Positions 7,741-17,735 are shown, counted from the first letter of the stretch. The stretch: 64,000 bases of DNA from Candidatus Epulonipiscium sp. (GCA_012841565.1 DUUM01000053.1:66127-130126), one strand, 5' to 3'. Notes: generated by a model not told the origin, from the sequence alone. Program-made: numbers and translations.

Positions 7741-9342
7741 ATGCCAGAAGCACTTACCCAGATGTCTGGGCAGCTTACGGAAAAGTGGAGTGAACTTGAA
7801 AAAAAGCAAAAAATTAAAATTGCGGTCATATCAGCAGTAATAATAGGCATTATTGCGGTTTCTATGATTCTTTTAAGTAGACCTAAGATGGTTATATTAA
7901 TGAGGGATTTAGAATCAAAGCAAGCCAGCAGAGCATCTGAGGTTTTAGACGCAGAAGCCATTAAATATGAATTCAAAAATGATGGTCGTACGATTCTAGT
8001 GGAGAATAAGGACGCAAATAAAGCAAAACTTATTATGGCTAGGGAAGATATACCAAAAGGGCGGTTTGCTTTTGAAGATGCCCTAAATAATACAATGTCT
8101 ACAACAGAGTCAGAAAAACGAGTAAAATTACATAAATCTAAGGAAAATGAAATTGCAACTACCCTAGAATCAATTGAATCCGTTGAAACAGCACAGGTTA
8201 ATTTGGTTATTCCAGAAGAAGATAACTCTTTTTTAGAATCTAAACAAAAAGCGACGGCAGCGGTTATATTAGAACTGTCAAATTCTATTACAAATAAACA
8301 AATTAATGGAATCGCCAACTTTGTATCTAGAAGTGTTAAAAATTTAGATATCCAGGATATAAATATTATCGACACAGAAGGTAATAACCTTTACATTGGA
8401 GATAAGGCCGAGTTAGATGGGGACTATTCTAATAAGCAAGAACAAAAGATTTTTGCAGAGCAAGACCTAAAAAACAAAGTCGCTGAACTAATGGGGAAAA
8501 TGTATGATGATGTAAGAGTAAGCCCTAACCTTGTATTTGATTATGATCAATACATAGAAACAAAGGAAAGCTATGAATCACCTATACCCGATAGTAATAA
8601 AGGGATTATTACAGACGAAAAAATAACCTCTAGTTCCTCAACTAATAGCCAAACAGGTGCAGAACCTGGCGAGGTTGCCAATGGTGGTGAAGCGCCAACA
8701 TATGTAATGGGCGGGGAAGGTTCGGGAGAGTCTAAAAGCAATACTAAAGATACAGAATATGCTGTAGATAAGACGATTTCTAACAAAACAAAAGCAGTAG
8801 GAAAAGTGGATGTTACCTTATCATCTATTGCAGTTCATGCTTTTAGAAATAAAATATATAAACAAACAGAAGTAGAGGCTAAGTTGCCGCCAACTCAAAC
8901 CTGGGAAGAATTTAAGGAACTCAATAAAGAGCGGGCAGTATTACCGGTTGATGATCTTTTGATTGATTCTATACAAAAAGCAACAGGTCTTCAAAATGTG
9001 GCAGTTCAGAGTTTTGAAATTCCAGTATTTATTGACCAAGAAGTATTTAAAATGGCAGCAAAAGACTATATACCATATATATTATTACTTGTATTTCTTG
9101 CAGTACTTGGTTTTGCAATTTATAAATTTGCAAGTCCTAAGGAAATTATTGAACTTGAACCTGAGCTTTCAATTGAGGACATGCTTCAAAGTGCTAAAAA
9201 AATGCAAGAGGTACCGCTTGATGATATTGAATACGGTGAAGATATAGAAGTTAAGAAACATATTGAAAAATTTGTAGATGAAAAACCAGAAGCTGTAGCT
9301 AGTTTATTACGTAACTGGTTGGCTGATGATGGATGGGAGTGA
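7741..9342 (+). CDS. fliF: Flagellar MS-ring protein FliF
   Basis: FliF (533 aa) assembles the MS ring in the membrane, the base on which the export gate and rotor are built. Two membrane segments flank a large extracytoplasmic part: one at about residues 27-46 (IAVISAVIIGIIAVSMILL) and one at about 443-462 (YILLLVFLAVLGFAIY). Between them are the ring-building motifs (YKFNDGR-like, VNLVIPEEDNSFL, VKNLDIQDINIID). The cytoplasmic tail ends EAVASLLRNWLADDGWE, the conserved FliG-binding sequence. ATG follows AGAGGTGGAATA. Confidence 0.97.
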   Translation: MPEALTQMSGQLTEKWSELEKKQKIKIAVISAVIIGIIAVSMILLSRPKMVILMRDLESKQASRASEVLDAEAIKYEFKNDGRTILVENKDANKAKLIMAREDIPKGRFAFEDALNNTMSTTESEKRVKLHKSKENEIATTLESIESVETAQVNLVIPEEDNSFLESKQKATAAVILELSNSITNKQINGIANFVSRSVKNLDIQDINIIDTEGNNLYIGDKAELDGDYSNKQEQKIFAEQDLKNKVAELMGKMYDDVRVSPNLVFDYDQYIETKESYESPIPDSNKGIITDEKITSSSSTNSQTGAEPGEVANGGEAPTYVMGGEGSGESKSNTKDTEYAVDKTISNKTKAVGKVDVTLSSIAVHAFRNKIYKQTEVEAKLPPTQTWEEFKELNKERAVLPVDDLLIDSIQKATGLQNVAVQSFEIPVFIDQEVFKMAAKDYIPYILLLVFLAVLGFAIYKFASPKEIIELEPELSIEDMLQSAKKMQEVPLDDIEYGEDIEVKKHIEKFVDEKPEAVASLLRNWLADDGWE

Positions 9343-9348
9343 TGAAAA

Positions 9349-10359
9349 ATGGCAACACAAGATACACTGACAGGTAGACAGAAAGCTGCCATGCTCCTAA
9401 TCACATTAGGGCCTGAAAAGGCAGCAAAGATATTTAAATATCTAAAAGAAGAAGAGATTGAGCAACTGACACTAGAAATAGCTAACATAAGAGCTGTATC
9501 TCCTCAAATGAAACAAGATGTACTCAATGAGTTTTATGAAATTTGTATAGCGCAACAATATATCGCTGAAGGTGGTATTGAATACGCCAAGCAAATTCTT
9601 GAAAAGGCATTAGGAACAGATAATGCTATGGAAGTTATTAACAGATTAACCGTGTCGTTGCAAGTAAGACCATTTGATTTTGCACGTAAAACAGAAGCTA
9701 GTCAGTTAATAAACTTTATTCAGAGTGAACATCCACAGACCATTGCTTTGATTTTATCCTACCTAAGGCCTAGTCAAGCATCAGGTGTCTTAGCAGCATT
9801 AAGTTCTGAGAAGCAAGCTGATGTTGCGAGAAGGATAGCGCTGATGGATAGGGCCTCCCCAGATGTTATTAAATCTGTGGAAAGAGAATTTGAGAAAAAA
9901 TTATCATCTCTTGTAACAGAAGACTATACAACTGTCGGAGGAATTGACTCTATTGTCGAGATTATTAACCTTGTGGATAGAGGAACAGAAAAGAACATTA
10001 TGGAAACCTTGGATATGGATGATCCAGAACTTGCAGAAATTATTAAGAAGAAAATGTTTGTATTTGAAGATATTCTTACACTTGATAATAGATCAATTCA
10101 ACGTATCCTCAGAGAAGTTGATAATCATGAGCTTGCAGTTGCATTAAAAGGATCCAATGAAGAAGTAAAAGAAGCTATATTTGGAAACATTTCTTCAAGA
10201 CTTGCGGCGATGATTGCAGAAGACTTAGAGTATATGGGGCCAAAACGTATTAAGGAAATTGAAGAAGCGCAACAAAGAATTGTTAACATTATACGTAAGT
10301 TAGAAGAAACGGGCGAGATTGTTATTTCACGTGGTGGAGGTGACGAGATTATTGTCTAG
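9349..10359 (+). CDS. fliG: Flagellar motor switch protein FliG
   Basis: FliG (336 aa) is the rotor protein that receives torque from MotA and links the MS ring to FliM. N-domain GRQKAAMLLITLGPEKAAKI, middle EHPQTIALILSYLRPSQAS with the EHPQ motif, and a C-domain with the charged torque helix (DDPELAEIIKKKMFVFEDI, then DNRSIQRILREVD) are all present. It begins 6 bp after fliF, and fliH begins inside its last codons, which indicates translational coupling. Confidence 0.97.
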   Translation: MATQDTLTGRQKAAMLLITLGPEKAAKIFKYLKEEEIEQLTLEIANIRAVSPQMKQDVLNEFYEICIAQQYIAEGGIEYAKQILEKALGTDNAMEVINRLTVSLQVRPFDFARKTEASQLINFIQSEHPQTIALILSYLRPSQASGVLAALSSEKQADVARRIALMDRASPDVIKSVEREFEKKLSSLVTEDYTTVGGIDSIVEIINLVDRGTEKNIMETLDMDDPELAEIIKKKMFVFEDILTLDNRSIQRILREVDNHELAVALKGSNEEVKEAIFGNISSRLAAMIAEDLEYMGPKRIKEIEEAQQRIVNIIRKLEETGEIVISRGGGDEIIV

Positions 10360-11122
10360 CATTATAAAAGGGCAGAGAATTAGAAGCGAATCAATACTAG
10401 AAATAGAAAACACAAACGCATATATAGCCCTAAAAGAAGTGGACGAAAATCTTACCACTGATATTCAGGAGCAAAAAGAAGATATTAGGCGTAAAATGCA
10501 ACAAGTAGAATCAAAAGCTAATATAATCATAGAAAAAGCCACTGAAGAAGCCATAGCAAAGGCTGCTGTGATTATAAAAGAAGGCCAAGATAGGGTTAAG
10601 ATAGAATCCGCTATAGTTCTTGAGCGAGCCCAGGAAGAAGGCTACCAAGTAGGCTACGAGACAGGATATGAAGAAGGAAAGCTAGAAGCTCAAAGCCTAA
10701 TTGAAGAAGGAAACCAGGTGGTTCTAGATGCAAATGAGCAGAAACAACAATTGTTAGATGAGATAGAACCACAAATAATTGAAATGATTATCGGAATATG
10801 TGGTAAACTTATAGATGAAGAGATTAATCATAATAAAGACACGATATTACTATTAATTCGTAAAACATTAGGACAAGTTTCTTCTGATACATCCGAGATT
10901 AGTGTAAAGGTATCACCAGATGAATATGAATATGTGTTAGAAAACAAGGATTTAATTGCGCAAGGCACTGCGAATCCTGAGAATATGCAAATTAAAACAG
11001 ATGCTAACCTAACCAAAGGGGTGTGCGTCATAGAAACACCCTTTGGAAGTGTAGCTTGTAATGTAAATGAAGCCTTTTCAGAAATCAAAAAACAAATGCG
11101 CTTAATTTGTAGTCAGAAATAG
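10352..11122 (+). CDS. fliH: Flagellar assembly protein FliH
   Basis: FliH (256 aa from this start) binds and regulates the export ATPase FliI. The long N-terminal region (residues about 35-150) is charged and helical, consistent with the family's coiled coil, with the glycine-rich stretch GYQVGYETGYEEGKLEAQ. The C-terminal part (EMIIGICGKLIDEEI, ITDANLTKGVCVIETPFG-like sequence) is the FliH/YscL domain. I choose TTG 10352, giving LSSIIKGQRI, because GGAGG lies 12 nt upstream; the frame is open further back to 10319 but that stretch overlaps fliG without family resemblance. It overlaps fliG by 8 bp. Confidence 0.9.
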   Translation: MSSIIKGQRIRSESILEIENTNAYIALKEVDENLTTDIQEQKEDIRRKMQQVESKANIIIEKATEEAIAKAAVIIKEGQDRVKIESAIVLERAQEEGYQVGYETGYEEGKLEAQSLIEEGNQVVLDANEQKQQLLDEIEPQIIEMIIGICGKLIDEEINHNKDTILLLIRKTLGQVSSDTSEISVKVSPDEYEYVLENKDLIAQGTANPENMQIKTDANLTKGVCVIETPFGSVACNVNEAFSEIKKQMRLICSQK

Positions 11123-11132
11123 AGGGATAGAT

Positions 11133-12440
11133 ATGATTGATTTAACTAAATATGACTCTATCTTAGATAAGGATTACATGGTGAGATTTGGCTATGTTAG
11201 TCAAGTTGTAGGTCTAACAATTGAATCTGTAGGACCTATGTGCACAGTAGGAGATCTATGCTACATTGTACCCCAACAAGAAGATGGTGAAGGGGTCTAT
11301 GTTGAAGTCGTAGGGTTTAGAGGTAAAAACCTTTTGCTAATGCCTCTGGGTGAGACAACAGGGATAGGGGTTGGCAGTATCGTACAGGCTACTGGGAAAC
11401 CACTACAGGTAGGTGTAGGAGACCAGTTATTAGGCAAGGTAGTGGACTGGCAAGGTAACCCTTTAGATAAAGATGACAAGGTATTTTGCAGTGATTATGT
11501 AGATATCGTTAATCAACCGCCGAACCCTTTAACAAGGCAAAGGATAACAGAAGTAATGCCTTTAGGGATTAAAGCAATAGATGGCATGTTAACAGTTGGT
11601 AAAGGTCAAAGGATTGGCGTATTTGCGGGAAGTGGCGTTGGTAAAAGTACACTTATGGGGATGATTGCTAGAAATGCCCATTCCGATATTAACGTTATTG
11701 CCTTAATAGGGGAGCGGGGAAGAGAAGTACGAGAGTTCCTCGAAAAAGACCTTAAGGAAGAGGGGCTAAAAAGATCCATTGTAGTCGTAGCTACCTCAGA
11801 TCAACCAGCTCTTACAAGAATTAAAGCAGCTCAAACAGCTACAGCAATTGCAGAATATTTTAGAGATCAAGGTAAATATGTATTGCTACTAATGGACTCA
11901 TTAACCAGGTTTGCAATGGCCCAAAGAGAAGTAGGCCTTGCAATAGGAGAACCGCCCGTAACAAGAGGGTATACGCCTTCAGTTTTTGCAGTAATGCCTA
12001 AGTTATTAGAAAGGGCAGGTAACTCAGAAAATGGCAGTATAACAGGAATATATACAGTGCTGGTAGATGGTGATGATATGAATGAACCGGTTACAGATAC
12101 GGTTAGAGGGATCCTAGATGGGCACGTTGTATTATCAAGGAAGCTTGCTAATAGGAATCACTTCCCAGCCATAGACGTCTTACAAAGTATTTCAAGGGTT
12201 ATGAGTGATATTGTCACAAATGATCATAAGGCAGCGGCATCTGAAGTGAAAAAGAATCTAGCAGTCTATCAGGAATCAGAAGACCTAATTAATATTGGTG
12301 CCTATGTAGAAGGAAGTAGCTCAGACATTGATGAAGCCATTGATAAAAACCCGAAGATTACAGAGTTTTTACGTCAACAAGTAGATGATAAGATAGAATT
12401 TGAAGATGTATTAACACTTTTAAAAGATACCTGCAATTAA
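11133..12440 (+). CDS. fliI: Flagellar export ATPase FliI
   Basis: FliI (435 aa) is the F1-beta-like hexameric ATPase of the flagellar type III export apparatus. Walker A is GSGVGKST (about residues 167-174), Walker B VLLLMDSLTRFAMAQREV, with RGYTPSVFAVMPKLLERAG and GDDMNEPVTDTVRGILDGH typical of this clade. The N-terminal beta-barrel and the C-terminal helical domain are present and the length is normal. ATG follows AGAGGGATAGAT. FliH lies immediately upstream and FliJ downstream, its two partners. Confidence 0.97.
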   Translation: MIDLTKYDSILDKDYMVRFGYVSQVVGLTIESVGPMCTVGDLCYIVPQQEDGEGVYVEVVGFRGKNLLLMPLGETTGIGVGSIVQATGKPLQVGVGDQLLGKVVDWQGNPLDKDDKVFCSDYVDIVNQPPNPLTRQRITEVMPLGIKAIDGMLTVGKGQRIGVFAGSGVGKSTLMGMIARNAHSDINVIALIGERGREVREFLEKDLKEEGLKRSIVVVATSDQPALTRIKAAQTATAIAEYFRDQGKYVLLLMDSLTRFAMAQREVGLAIGEPPVTRGYTPSVFAVMPKLLERAGNSENGSITGIYTVLVDGDDMNEPVTDTVRGILDGHVVLSRKLANRNHFPAIDVLQSISRVMSDIVTNDHKAAASEVKKNLAVYQESEDLINIGAYVEGSSSDIDEAIDKNPKITEFLRQQVDDKIEFEDVLTLLKDTCN

Positions 12441-12455
12441 ACAAGGGGGTATACC

Positions 12456-12899
12456 ATGGCTAACTTTAAATATGAATTAGAAAATGTGCTGAATGTAAGA
12501 GAAAAACTGCAAAACATTAAGCAAAAAGAATATGCAGATGCATTAGAATTATTAAAAAAAGAGAAACAAATAAAAAAGCAGATTAACCATTCATTAAATA
12601 ATAGTAGACATGCTTTTAAAAGTTCAATCAGTGATTATATAGATCCTAAAAAAATAAAATCACAGCAAAACTATCATATGCTTTTAGAAGATCAGTATCA
12701 AATAGCAACTGAAAAAGTTGAAATAGCAAAAGGTAAAACTGAAAAACAAAGAATAGAACTACTCAATGCTATGAAGAACAAAAAGACGTTAGAAATCCTT
12801 AAAGAAAAAAGGTTTGAACAGTTTATAGAACAAGAGAAAAAAGATGAGCAACAAGTTGTAGATGAAATCGTAAGCTTTGCATACAAAAAGTCTAAGTAA
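12456..12899 (+). CDS. fliJ: Flagellar export protein FliJ
   Basis: FliJ (147 aa) is a two-helix coiled-coil stalk inside the FliI hexamer that couples ATP hydrolysis to export. The sequence is almost entirely charged helix (KEYADALELLKKEKQIKKQI, then EKQRIELLNAMKNKKTLEIL), with the family N-terminus FKYELENVLNVREKLQ. Start ATG follows AAGGGGGTATACC. Identification depends on length, coiled-coil character and position after fliI. Confidence 0.92.
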   Translation: MANFKYELENVLNVREKLQNIKQKEYADALELLKKEKQIKKQINHSLNNSRHAFKSSISDYIDPKKIKSQQNYHMLLEDQYQIATEKVEIAKGKTEKQRIELLNAMKNKKTLEILKEKRFEQFIEQEKKDEQQVVDEIVSFAYKKSK

Positions 12900-12912
12900 T
12901 GAGGTGATTACC

Positions 12913-13671
12913 ATGGATGATGTAACAATAGATTTAAGTACCAACGATTTAGATATGAATGATGTTAAACTTAAAGATGGTAGGCCTATTAAATCAAAAC
13001 GCAAAAAATCTTATATGATACCTATAGTCGTTTTAGCCGTAGTAGCAGTTATCGTACTTTTTGTTAAACTGGATATAGGAAAAATATCAAGTAAATATAT
13101 AGCACCTAAAATAGAAAACATCCCATTCATTAATAAGATATTGCCAAATACTAAACAAGGGGATGGCTTATACGATAGCCAAAGTAAAAAGCAATTAATT
13201 GATATTATTAGTGGGAGCGAAACAGAACTAGAAATAGCGCAAATGGAAATAGAAGACCACTTAGATAGAATCAGTGATTTAGAAAAAAAGATTAAAGATT
13301 TAGAGGTCTTTGAAGATGAGTATCTTAAATTCAAGGAAGAAAAACAAATATTTGATGACTATATTGGTAATATGGAAAAAGAGGAATTTATAAAATTCTA
13401 TGAACAAATGAATCCAGAAAATGCACAGACTATTTATGCAGAACTTGTAAAAGTTCAGCAAATGACCAAAGAGCAAAGGAAATATTCAGCACTTATTTCT
13501 GAAATGGATGAAACAAGTGCAGCCAAAGTGTTAGAAAACCTGTTTCAAACAGATATGGATATTATACTTTCGATATTGTCCAATATGGATACTGAAAGTG
13601 CATCAGCCATTCTAGGAGAAATGGATTCTAAAATAGCATCAATGGTAGTTAAACAACTATCACCAGAATAA
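12913..13671 (+). CDS. YlxF/MotE-family flagellar cluster protein with MgtE-N-like domain
   Basis: Protein of 252 aa with a short cytoplasmic N-terminus, one membrane helix at about residues 36-54 (YMIPIVVLAVVAVIVLFV), a coiled coil (residues about 105-155) and a C-terminal MgtE-intracellular-N-like repeat region (FYEQMNPENAQTIYAELVKV, VLENLFQTDMDIILSILSNM, ASAILGEMDSKIASMVVKQL). This matches YlxF of the Bacillus fla/che operon, in the same place between fliJ and fliK. Related MotE proteins help stator or switch assembly; the function here is inferred. ATG 12913 follows GAGGTGATTACC; an upstream in-frame ATG lies inside fliJ and was not used. Confidence 0.85.
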   Translation: MDDVTIDLSTNDLDMNDVKLKDGRPIKSKRKKSYMIPIVVLAVVAVIVLFVKLDIGKISSKYIAPKIENIPFINKILPNTKQGDGLYDSQSKKQLIDIISGSETELEIAQMEIEDHLDRISDLEKKIKDLEVFEDEYLKFKEEKQIFDDYIGNMEKEEFIKFYEQMNPENAQTIYAELVKVQQMTKEQRKYSALISEMDETSAAKVLENLFQTDMDIILSILSNMDTESASAILGEMDSKIASMVVKQLSPE

Positions 13672-13689
13672 AAGAGAGGAGGCAAAAAC

Positions 13690-15033
13690 GTGAACGTACA
13701 ACCAATGACATTAGACCTTAATTCATTACGTGCACCCCAGAAGCTAAGCAATCAGCAAGTAAGTAATAAAAAGGAAGATGAGTTTTCATCTGTACTTGAA
13801 AAATCTAGAAAAAATCAAGAAACACCTGTAAAAGCAAAAGAAAACAAGGCAAAAGAAGATGTTACCCCGACTTCAAAAGAAAAAGAGACAATTGAATCTT
13901 CAGCAGAAACGGCAACTGAGTCTAAAGATCCGGTTACAAAAGAAACTGATAAATCCAAAGAAACAAAACTAGAAGATCAGGTATTAGTGAAAGAAGAAAA
14001 TGAAAAAGTTATCCAAGCCATAGCAGATTTGCTAGGAATAGCAGTTCCAGAGTTAGAGCAAATGCTTGCAACCCTGCAAATTGAAATGAGTGATTTACTA
14101 AAAGGTGATAACTTACAACAATTAATCATGCAGGTACACGGGGTTGAAGAGCCTATGGATTTACTGTTAATTCCTGAAGTAGCATCTGAGATTAAAGTGA
14201 TATCATCAATGCTAGAAGAACATTCTGCTAACACGGTTGTAAGACCAGATCAAGAGGTGTTGCAAGTTGCACCACAGCAAGTAGAAGCAGGACAAGCAGA
14301 AGCTAAGGTTAATCCAGAGACTCAAGTAGCAACTGGGGCCCAACAAAAAAACGTGCAGCAAGCATCTACACCAGCTATGGACAATGCGGTTTTAGAAGTA
14401 GACCCAGAACAGGTAAGTAAATTAAATGTTACAGCGCCAAATAATGAAAAGTCAGCTCAAAACGAAGAACAATCCACACCTAACCAAAATAACGCAGCTA
14501 GTCAGTTTTTAGACCATTTATCACAGTCAATGGGAGAAGTATTCCAGACTCAAAACAATCAAGTCAATGAAACCTTTGAAACGATTGCAACGAGAAATGA
14601 AGTCGTTAATCCTAGAATGGTTCTAGATCAAATTGTCGAAAGAATTAAAGTATCATCCCTAAAAGATGAGGCCCTAATGAGTATCCAATTAAAGCCAGAA
14701 CATCTTGGTAAGCTAAGTATGGAAGTTATTTCAAAGCAAGGTATAATGACGGCTCACTTTGTAGTAGAAAATGAAAAAACAAAAGCCATGCTAGAGCAGA
14801 ACATTCAAAGCTTAAGAGACAGTCTAGAAGATAAAGGACTTGTTATTCAAGAATTAGAAGTAACCGTTGGGCAAAATCAAAATGATGATAAACAAACCTA
14901 TCAAAGTCCCAAATCAAATAGAAATATATCGGATATAATTAATGGGATTATGAACGAAGATCTATTAGAAGAAGAAACACAAGCTAATAATAGATTTAAG
15001 AATGAAGAGAATGAAGTCGATTTTATAGCATAG
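13690..15033 (+). CDS. fliK: Flagellar hook-length control protein FliK
   Basis: FliK (447 aa) measures hook length and switches export specificity through FlhB. The N-terminal two thirds are low complexity, rich in Lys, Glu, Gln and Ala, as is usual. The C-terminal hook domain (about residues 305-400) holds the conserved SIQLKPEHLGKLSMEVISKQ and LRDSLEDKGLVIQELEVTVG. Start is GTG 13690 after AGAGAGGAGGCAAAAAC. It is followed by flgD after 14 bp. Confidence 0.93.
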   Translation: MNVQPMTLDLNSLRAPQKLSNQQVSNKKEDEFSSVLEKSRKNQETPVKAKENKAKEDVTPTSKEKETIESSAETATESKDPVTKETDKSKETKLEDQVLVKEENEKVIQAIADLLGIAVPELEQMLATLQIEMSDLLKGDNLQQLIMQVHGVEEPMDLLLIPEVASEIKVISSMLEEHSANTVVRPDQEVLQVAPQQVEAGQAEAKVNPETQVATGAQQKNVQQASTPAMDNAVLEVDPEQVSKLNVTAPNNEKSAQNEEQSTPNQNNAASQFLDHLSQSMGEVFQTQNNQVNETFETIATRNEVVNPRMVLDQIVERIKVSSLKDEALMSIQLKPEHLGKLSMEVISKQGIMTAHFVVENEKTKAMLEQNIQSLRDSLEDKGLVIQELEVTVGQNQNDDKQTYQSPKSNRNISDIINGIMNEDLLEEETQANNRFKNEENEVDFIA

Positions 15034-15047
15034 AAAGGAGTCGCCTT

Positions 15048-15851
15048 ATGAGTAATGTAACTGGAGTTCACTATGTAAGTGCAGATGATGAGAAAATCAA
15101 ATCTAGTGCAACAGATAGAAACCCTAAAAATGACTTAGGCAAAGATGCTTTTATGCAACTTTTAGTCACTCAGCTTAGATACCAAGATCCACTCAATCCA
15201 ATGGACAACCAAGCGTTTATGGCCCAAATGGCTCAGTTTTCAGCCCTTGAGCAAATGATGAATATGAGTGCATCAATGGAAAAATCCAATGCACATGGTT
15301 TAATTGGTAAAGTAGTAGAAGCCACATACAAGGATCCTAGTACCAATCAATTAGAGGATATTGTTGGAAAAGTAGATGGCGTCGTTATGAAGAATAACCA
15401 AAATTTTTTAATGGTGAACGGAAAAGAAATAGAACTAAAAGACGTTCAAAGTGTCATTGATCCAAGTTTAATTAGTAGTACAGATATAACATCTGGTTTT
15501 GAACTGCTTGGAAAAACAGTACAAGCTTCTGTGAAAGACAAAGAATCAGGTAAAGAGTTCATATATGAAGGTGAAGTGCAACAAATCCTTATGAAAGAGG
15601 GGAATCCACATGTTGTTATAGGGGTAGGCGAAAATGCAGTAATAATCCCTGTAGATAATGTTAAAAATGTGATTGAAAAACCTACCATTACCGGCAAACA
15701 TGCGACTGGAACCATGACAGAAGAAGATGGAACAATCGTAAATGTAGCAGGAACCGTAGAGTACCTTTTAGTAATTGATGGCAAAATACAAGTATCCATA
15801 GATGGAACATTAATACCTTTTGACAAATTAGACAAAGTATCTAAAAGCTAA
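15048..15851 (+). CDS. flgD: Hook-capping protein FlgD
   Basis: FlgD (267 aa) is the scaffold cap that directs polymerisation of hook protein FlgE. The N-terminal signature LGKDAFMQLLVTQLRYQDPL, then NQAFMAQMAQFSALEQMMNM, is clear. The C-terminal portion contains two FlgD Tudor/Ig-like segments (GLIGKVVEATYKDP, LLGKTVQASVKD), longer than in Bacillus. ATG follows AAAGGAGTCGCCTT. It stands before a small flagellar operon protein and flgE. Confidence 0.95.
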   Translation: MSNVTGVHYVSADDEKIKSSATDRNPKNDLGKDAFMQLLVTQLRYQDPLNPMDNQAFMAQMAQFSALEQMMNMSASMEKSNAHGLIGKVVEATYKDPSTNQLEDIVGKVDGVVMKNNQNFLMVNGKEIELKDVQSVIDPSLISSTDITSGFELLGKTVQASVKDKESGKEFIYEGEVQQILMKEGNPHVVIGVGENAVIIPVDNVKNVIEKPTITGKHATGTMTEEDGTIVNVAGTVEYLLVIDGKIQVSIDGTLIPFDKLDKVSKS

Positions 15852-15873
15852 ATGTATAGGAGGTTGCCTCATA

Positions 15874-16257
15874 ATGATGAAACAAATCAATGCGCACCAA
15901 ATTAAGCCTATATCATTAAAGGCTAATGAAATAAAACCTTTGGTTAAACCAGTAAGTACAGAAATGTCTTTTAACCAAGTACTTCAAGGAACCTTAAACA
16001 AGGTTAATCTTCAGTATTCTAAACATGCTGACTTTAGAATGAAGTCACTAGGGATTGTAAGAAATAAAGAATTTGAAAATCAATTAGAAGTAGCAGCAGG
16101 TAGAGCAAGAGCCAAAAACATTAAAGAAGGTCTGATCCTAAAAGAAGATTATGGTTTTGTTGTGAGTATTAAAAACAACACGGTCATTACAGTAGTTGAC
16201 TTGAAAGATAAGGAAGACAATGTATTTACAAATATTGATGGCGCCGTAATAATATAG
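15874..16257 (+). CDS. Flagellar operon protein, TIGR02530-type family
   Basis: Protein of 127 aa with no membrane segment. The core (SFNQVLQGTLNKVNLQYSKH, RAKNIKEGLILKEDYGFVVS, then NTVITVVDL) resembles the small Firmicute family always found between flgD and flgE, described only as a flagellar operon protein. It presumably assists hook assembly or its control; no biochemical role can be read from the sequence. Start ATG 15874 (or 15877) follows AGGAGGTTGCCTCATA. Confidence 0.85.
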   Translation: MMKQINAHQIKPISLKANEIKPLVKPVSTEMSFNQVLQGTLNKVNLQYSKHADFRMKSLGIVRNKEFENQLEVAAGRARAKNIKEGLILKEDYGFVVSIKNNTVITVVDLKDKEDNVFTNIDGAVII

Positions 16258-16334
16258 CTGGACCGACAGGAGAGCATACATCTTGGACTGATGGAAGAGA
16301 TGAAACGGCAATACAAACCAGGAGGTTGATAATT

Positions 16335-17720
16335 ATGATGAGATCCATGTATTCAGGTGTTTCAGGATTACGTACCCATCAAATAAAAATGGACGTAATA
16401 GGAAACAATATAGCCAACGTTAACACAGTAGGTTTTAAATCGCAAAGGGCTACATTTAACGAAGTATTTAGCCAGACTATTCAAAGTGCAAGTTCTGCTA
16501 ATGCTGACACAGGCCGTGGTGGTCTTAACCCTATGCAAGTAGGACTTGGGGTTAACGTATCCTCAATCGACATGATGATGACACAAGGGGCAGCCCAAAG
16601 AACAGACAATCCATTTGACTTAATGATTAATGGTGATGGATTTATGGTTGTAGGAGATGCTAGTGGCCAATTCTTTACAAGAGCTGGAGCCCTTCGTAAA
16701 GATGATGATGGTAACCTTATTATTCCTAATGGAATGAAGGTAATGGGGTGGCAAGCTGATGCTGAAGGTAAAAATATTGTCAGAAGTAATGTAAGTGCTA
16801 TTAAGTTAGATAGCCCGGAAAATAAGACAGCAAAGCCACAATTGACATCAAAAGTAGAAATTTCGGGTAATCTTGATGTCGGAGAGGCATTAATGAAGGC
16901 GAATCCACCTGATCCTCTTAATCCTGACAAACTAGTTACAAATCCAGATGGAATATCTATGCAAATTAAGATGTTTGATAGTTTAGGGAATGAATACTCT
17001 ATGAATATGAGAGCAACTTATGATCCTGACCTAGTGCAGGACCCCCCTACTACCCCTCCTAGACAAGGTCAATGGTCAATGGCGCCTATTGTTGATGGCG
17101 GTCTAGTCACTTTAACAGACCAAAAGGGCAGGGCACATAAAGTTGGATTTACAGATACGCCAGTAAAATTTGCATTCAACGCAGCTGGCGAGTTAGATAT
17201 GGGGGTTACTGATACAGCAAGTTCTTTTAAATTCGCTGGTGGTACAGGGGATGATCCTTTCACATTAGCTGGCGTAAACTCCAATTTAGGGCCAATCACT
17301 GTAGATTTTAAGGGGCTTACTCAGTATAACGCCAAAACAAATATCGACCCTAAAACAGTAGACGGTCGCAGACCAGGTGAAATGCAAGGTTACGACATCG
17401 GCCCAGACGGAATCATTACAGCCTACTATGACAACGGAGAGTTTAAACTCCTAGGACAAGTTGTTATTGCGAACTTTGACAACCCAGCAGGCCTTGAAAA
17501 AGTAGGGGATAACATCTATAGAAACACTGCCAACTCTGGCGACTTTGATGGGATAGGGACTGCAGGTATATTCCAAGCAGGTGTTTTAGAAATGTCTAAC
17601 GTAGATTTATCTCAGGAATTTACTGAGATGATTACAACTCAAAGAGGTTTCCAAGCAAACTCCAAGATTATTAGTACCTCTGATGAAATGCTTCATGAAC
17701 TCGTTAACCTAAAACGTTAA
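16335..17720 (+). CDS. flgE: Flagellar hook protein FlgE
   Basis: FlgE (461 aa) is the hook subunit. The N-terminal rod/hook motif (MYSGVSGLRTHQIKMDVIGN, NIANVNTVGFKSQRATF) and the C-terminal motif (VLEMSNVDLSQEFTEMITTQ, RGFQANSKIISTSDEM) flank the variable domains D1-D2. Start ATG 16335 follows AGGAGGTTGATAATT; the TTG nine bases upstream overlaps that site and is not used. A strong hairpin follows the gene before flbD. Confidence 0.96.
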   Translation: MMRSMYSGVSGLRTHQIKMDVIGNNIANVNTVGFKSQRATFNEVFSQTIQSASSANADTGRGGLNPMQVGLGVNVSSIDMMMTQGAAQRTDNPFDLMINGDGFMVVGDASGQFFTRAGALRKDDDGNLIIPNGMKVMGWQADAEGKNIVRSNVSAIKLDSPENKTAKPQLTSKVEISGNLDVGEALMKANPPDPLNPDKLVTNPDGISMQIKMFDSLGNEYSMNMRATYDPDLVQDPPTTPPRQGQWSMAPIVDGGLVTLTDQKGRAHKVGFTDTPVKFAFNAAGELDMGVTDTASSFKFAGGTGDDPFTLAGVNSNLGPITVDFKGLTQYNAKTNIDPKTVDGRRPGEMQGYDIGPDGIITAYYDNGEFKLLGQVVIANFDNPAGLEKVGDNIYRNTANSGDFDGIGTAGIFQAGVLEMSNVDLSQEFTEMITTQRGFQANSKIISTSDEMLHELVNLKR

Positions 17721-17735
17721 TAGGGTTAAACAATT

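Noticed and set aside
7707..8375. Long minus-strand open frame (222 codons) inside fliF
   Set aside because: It is antisense to a clear fliF, has no ribosome-binding site and no family resemblance. The same holds for open frames opposite flhG (29263-29910), tsf (37827-38309) and flgE (16481-16930).
16290..16331. Short frame of about 13 codons between the TIGR02530-type gene and flgE
   Set aside because: Too short, no family resemblance, and it overlaps the flgE ribosome-binding site.
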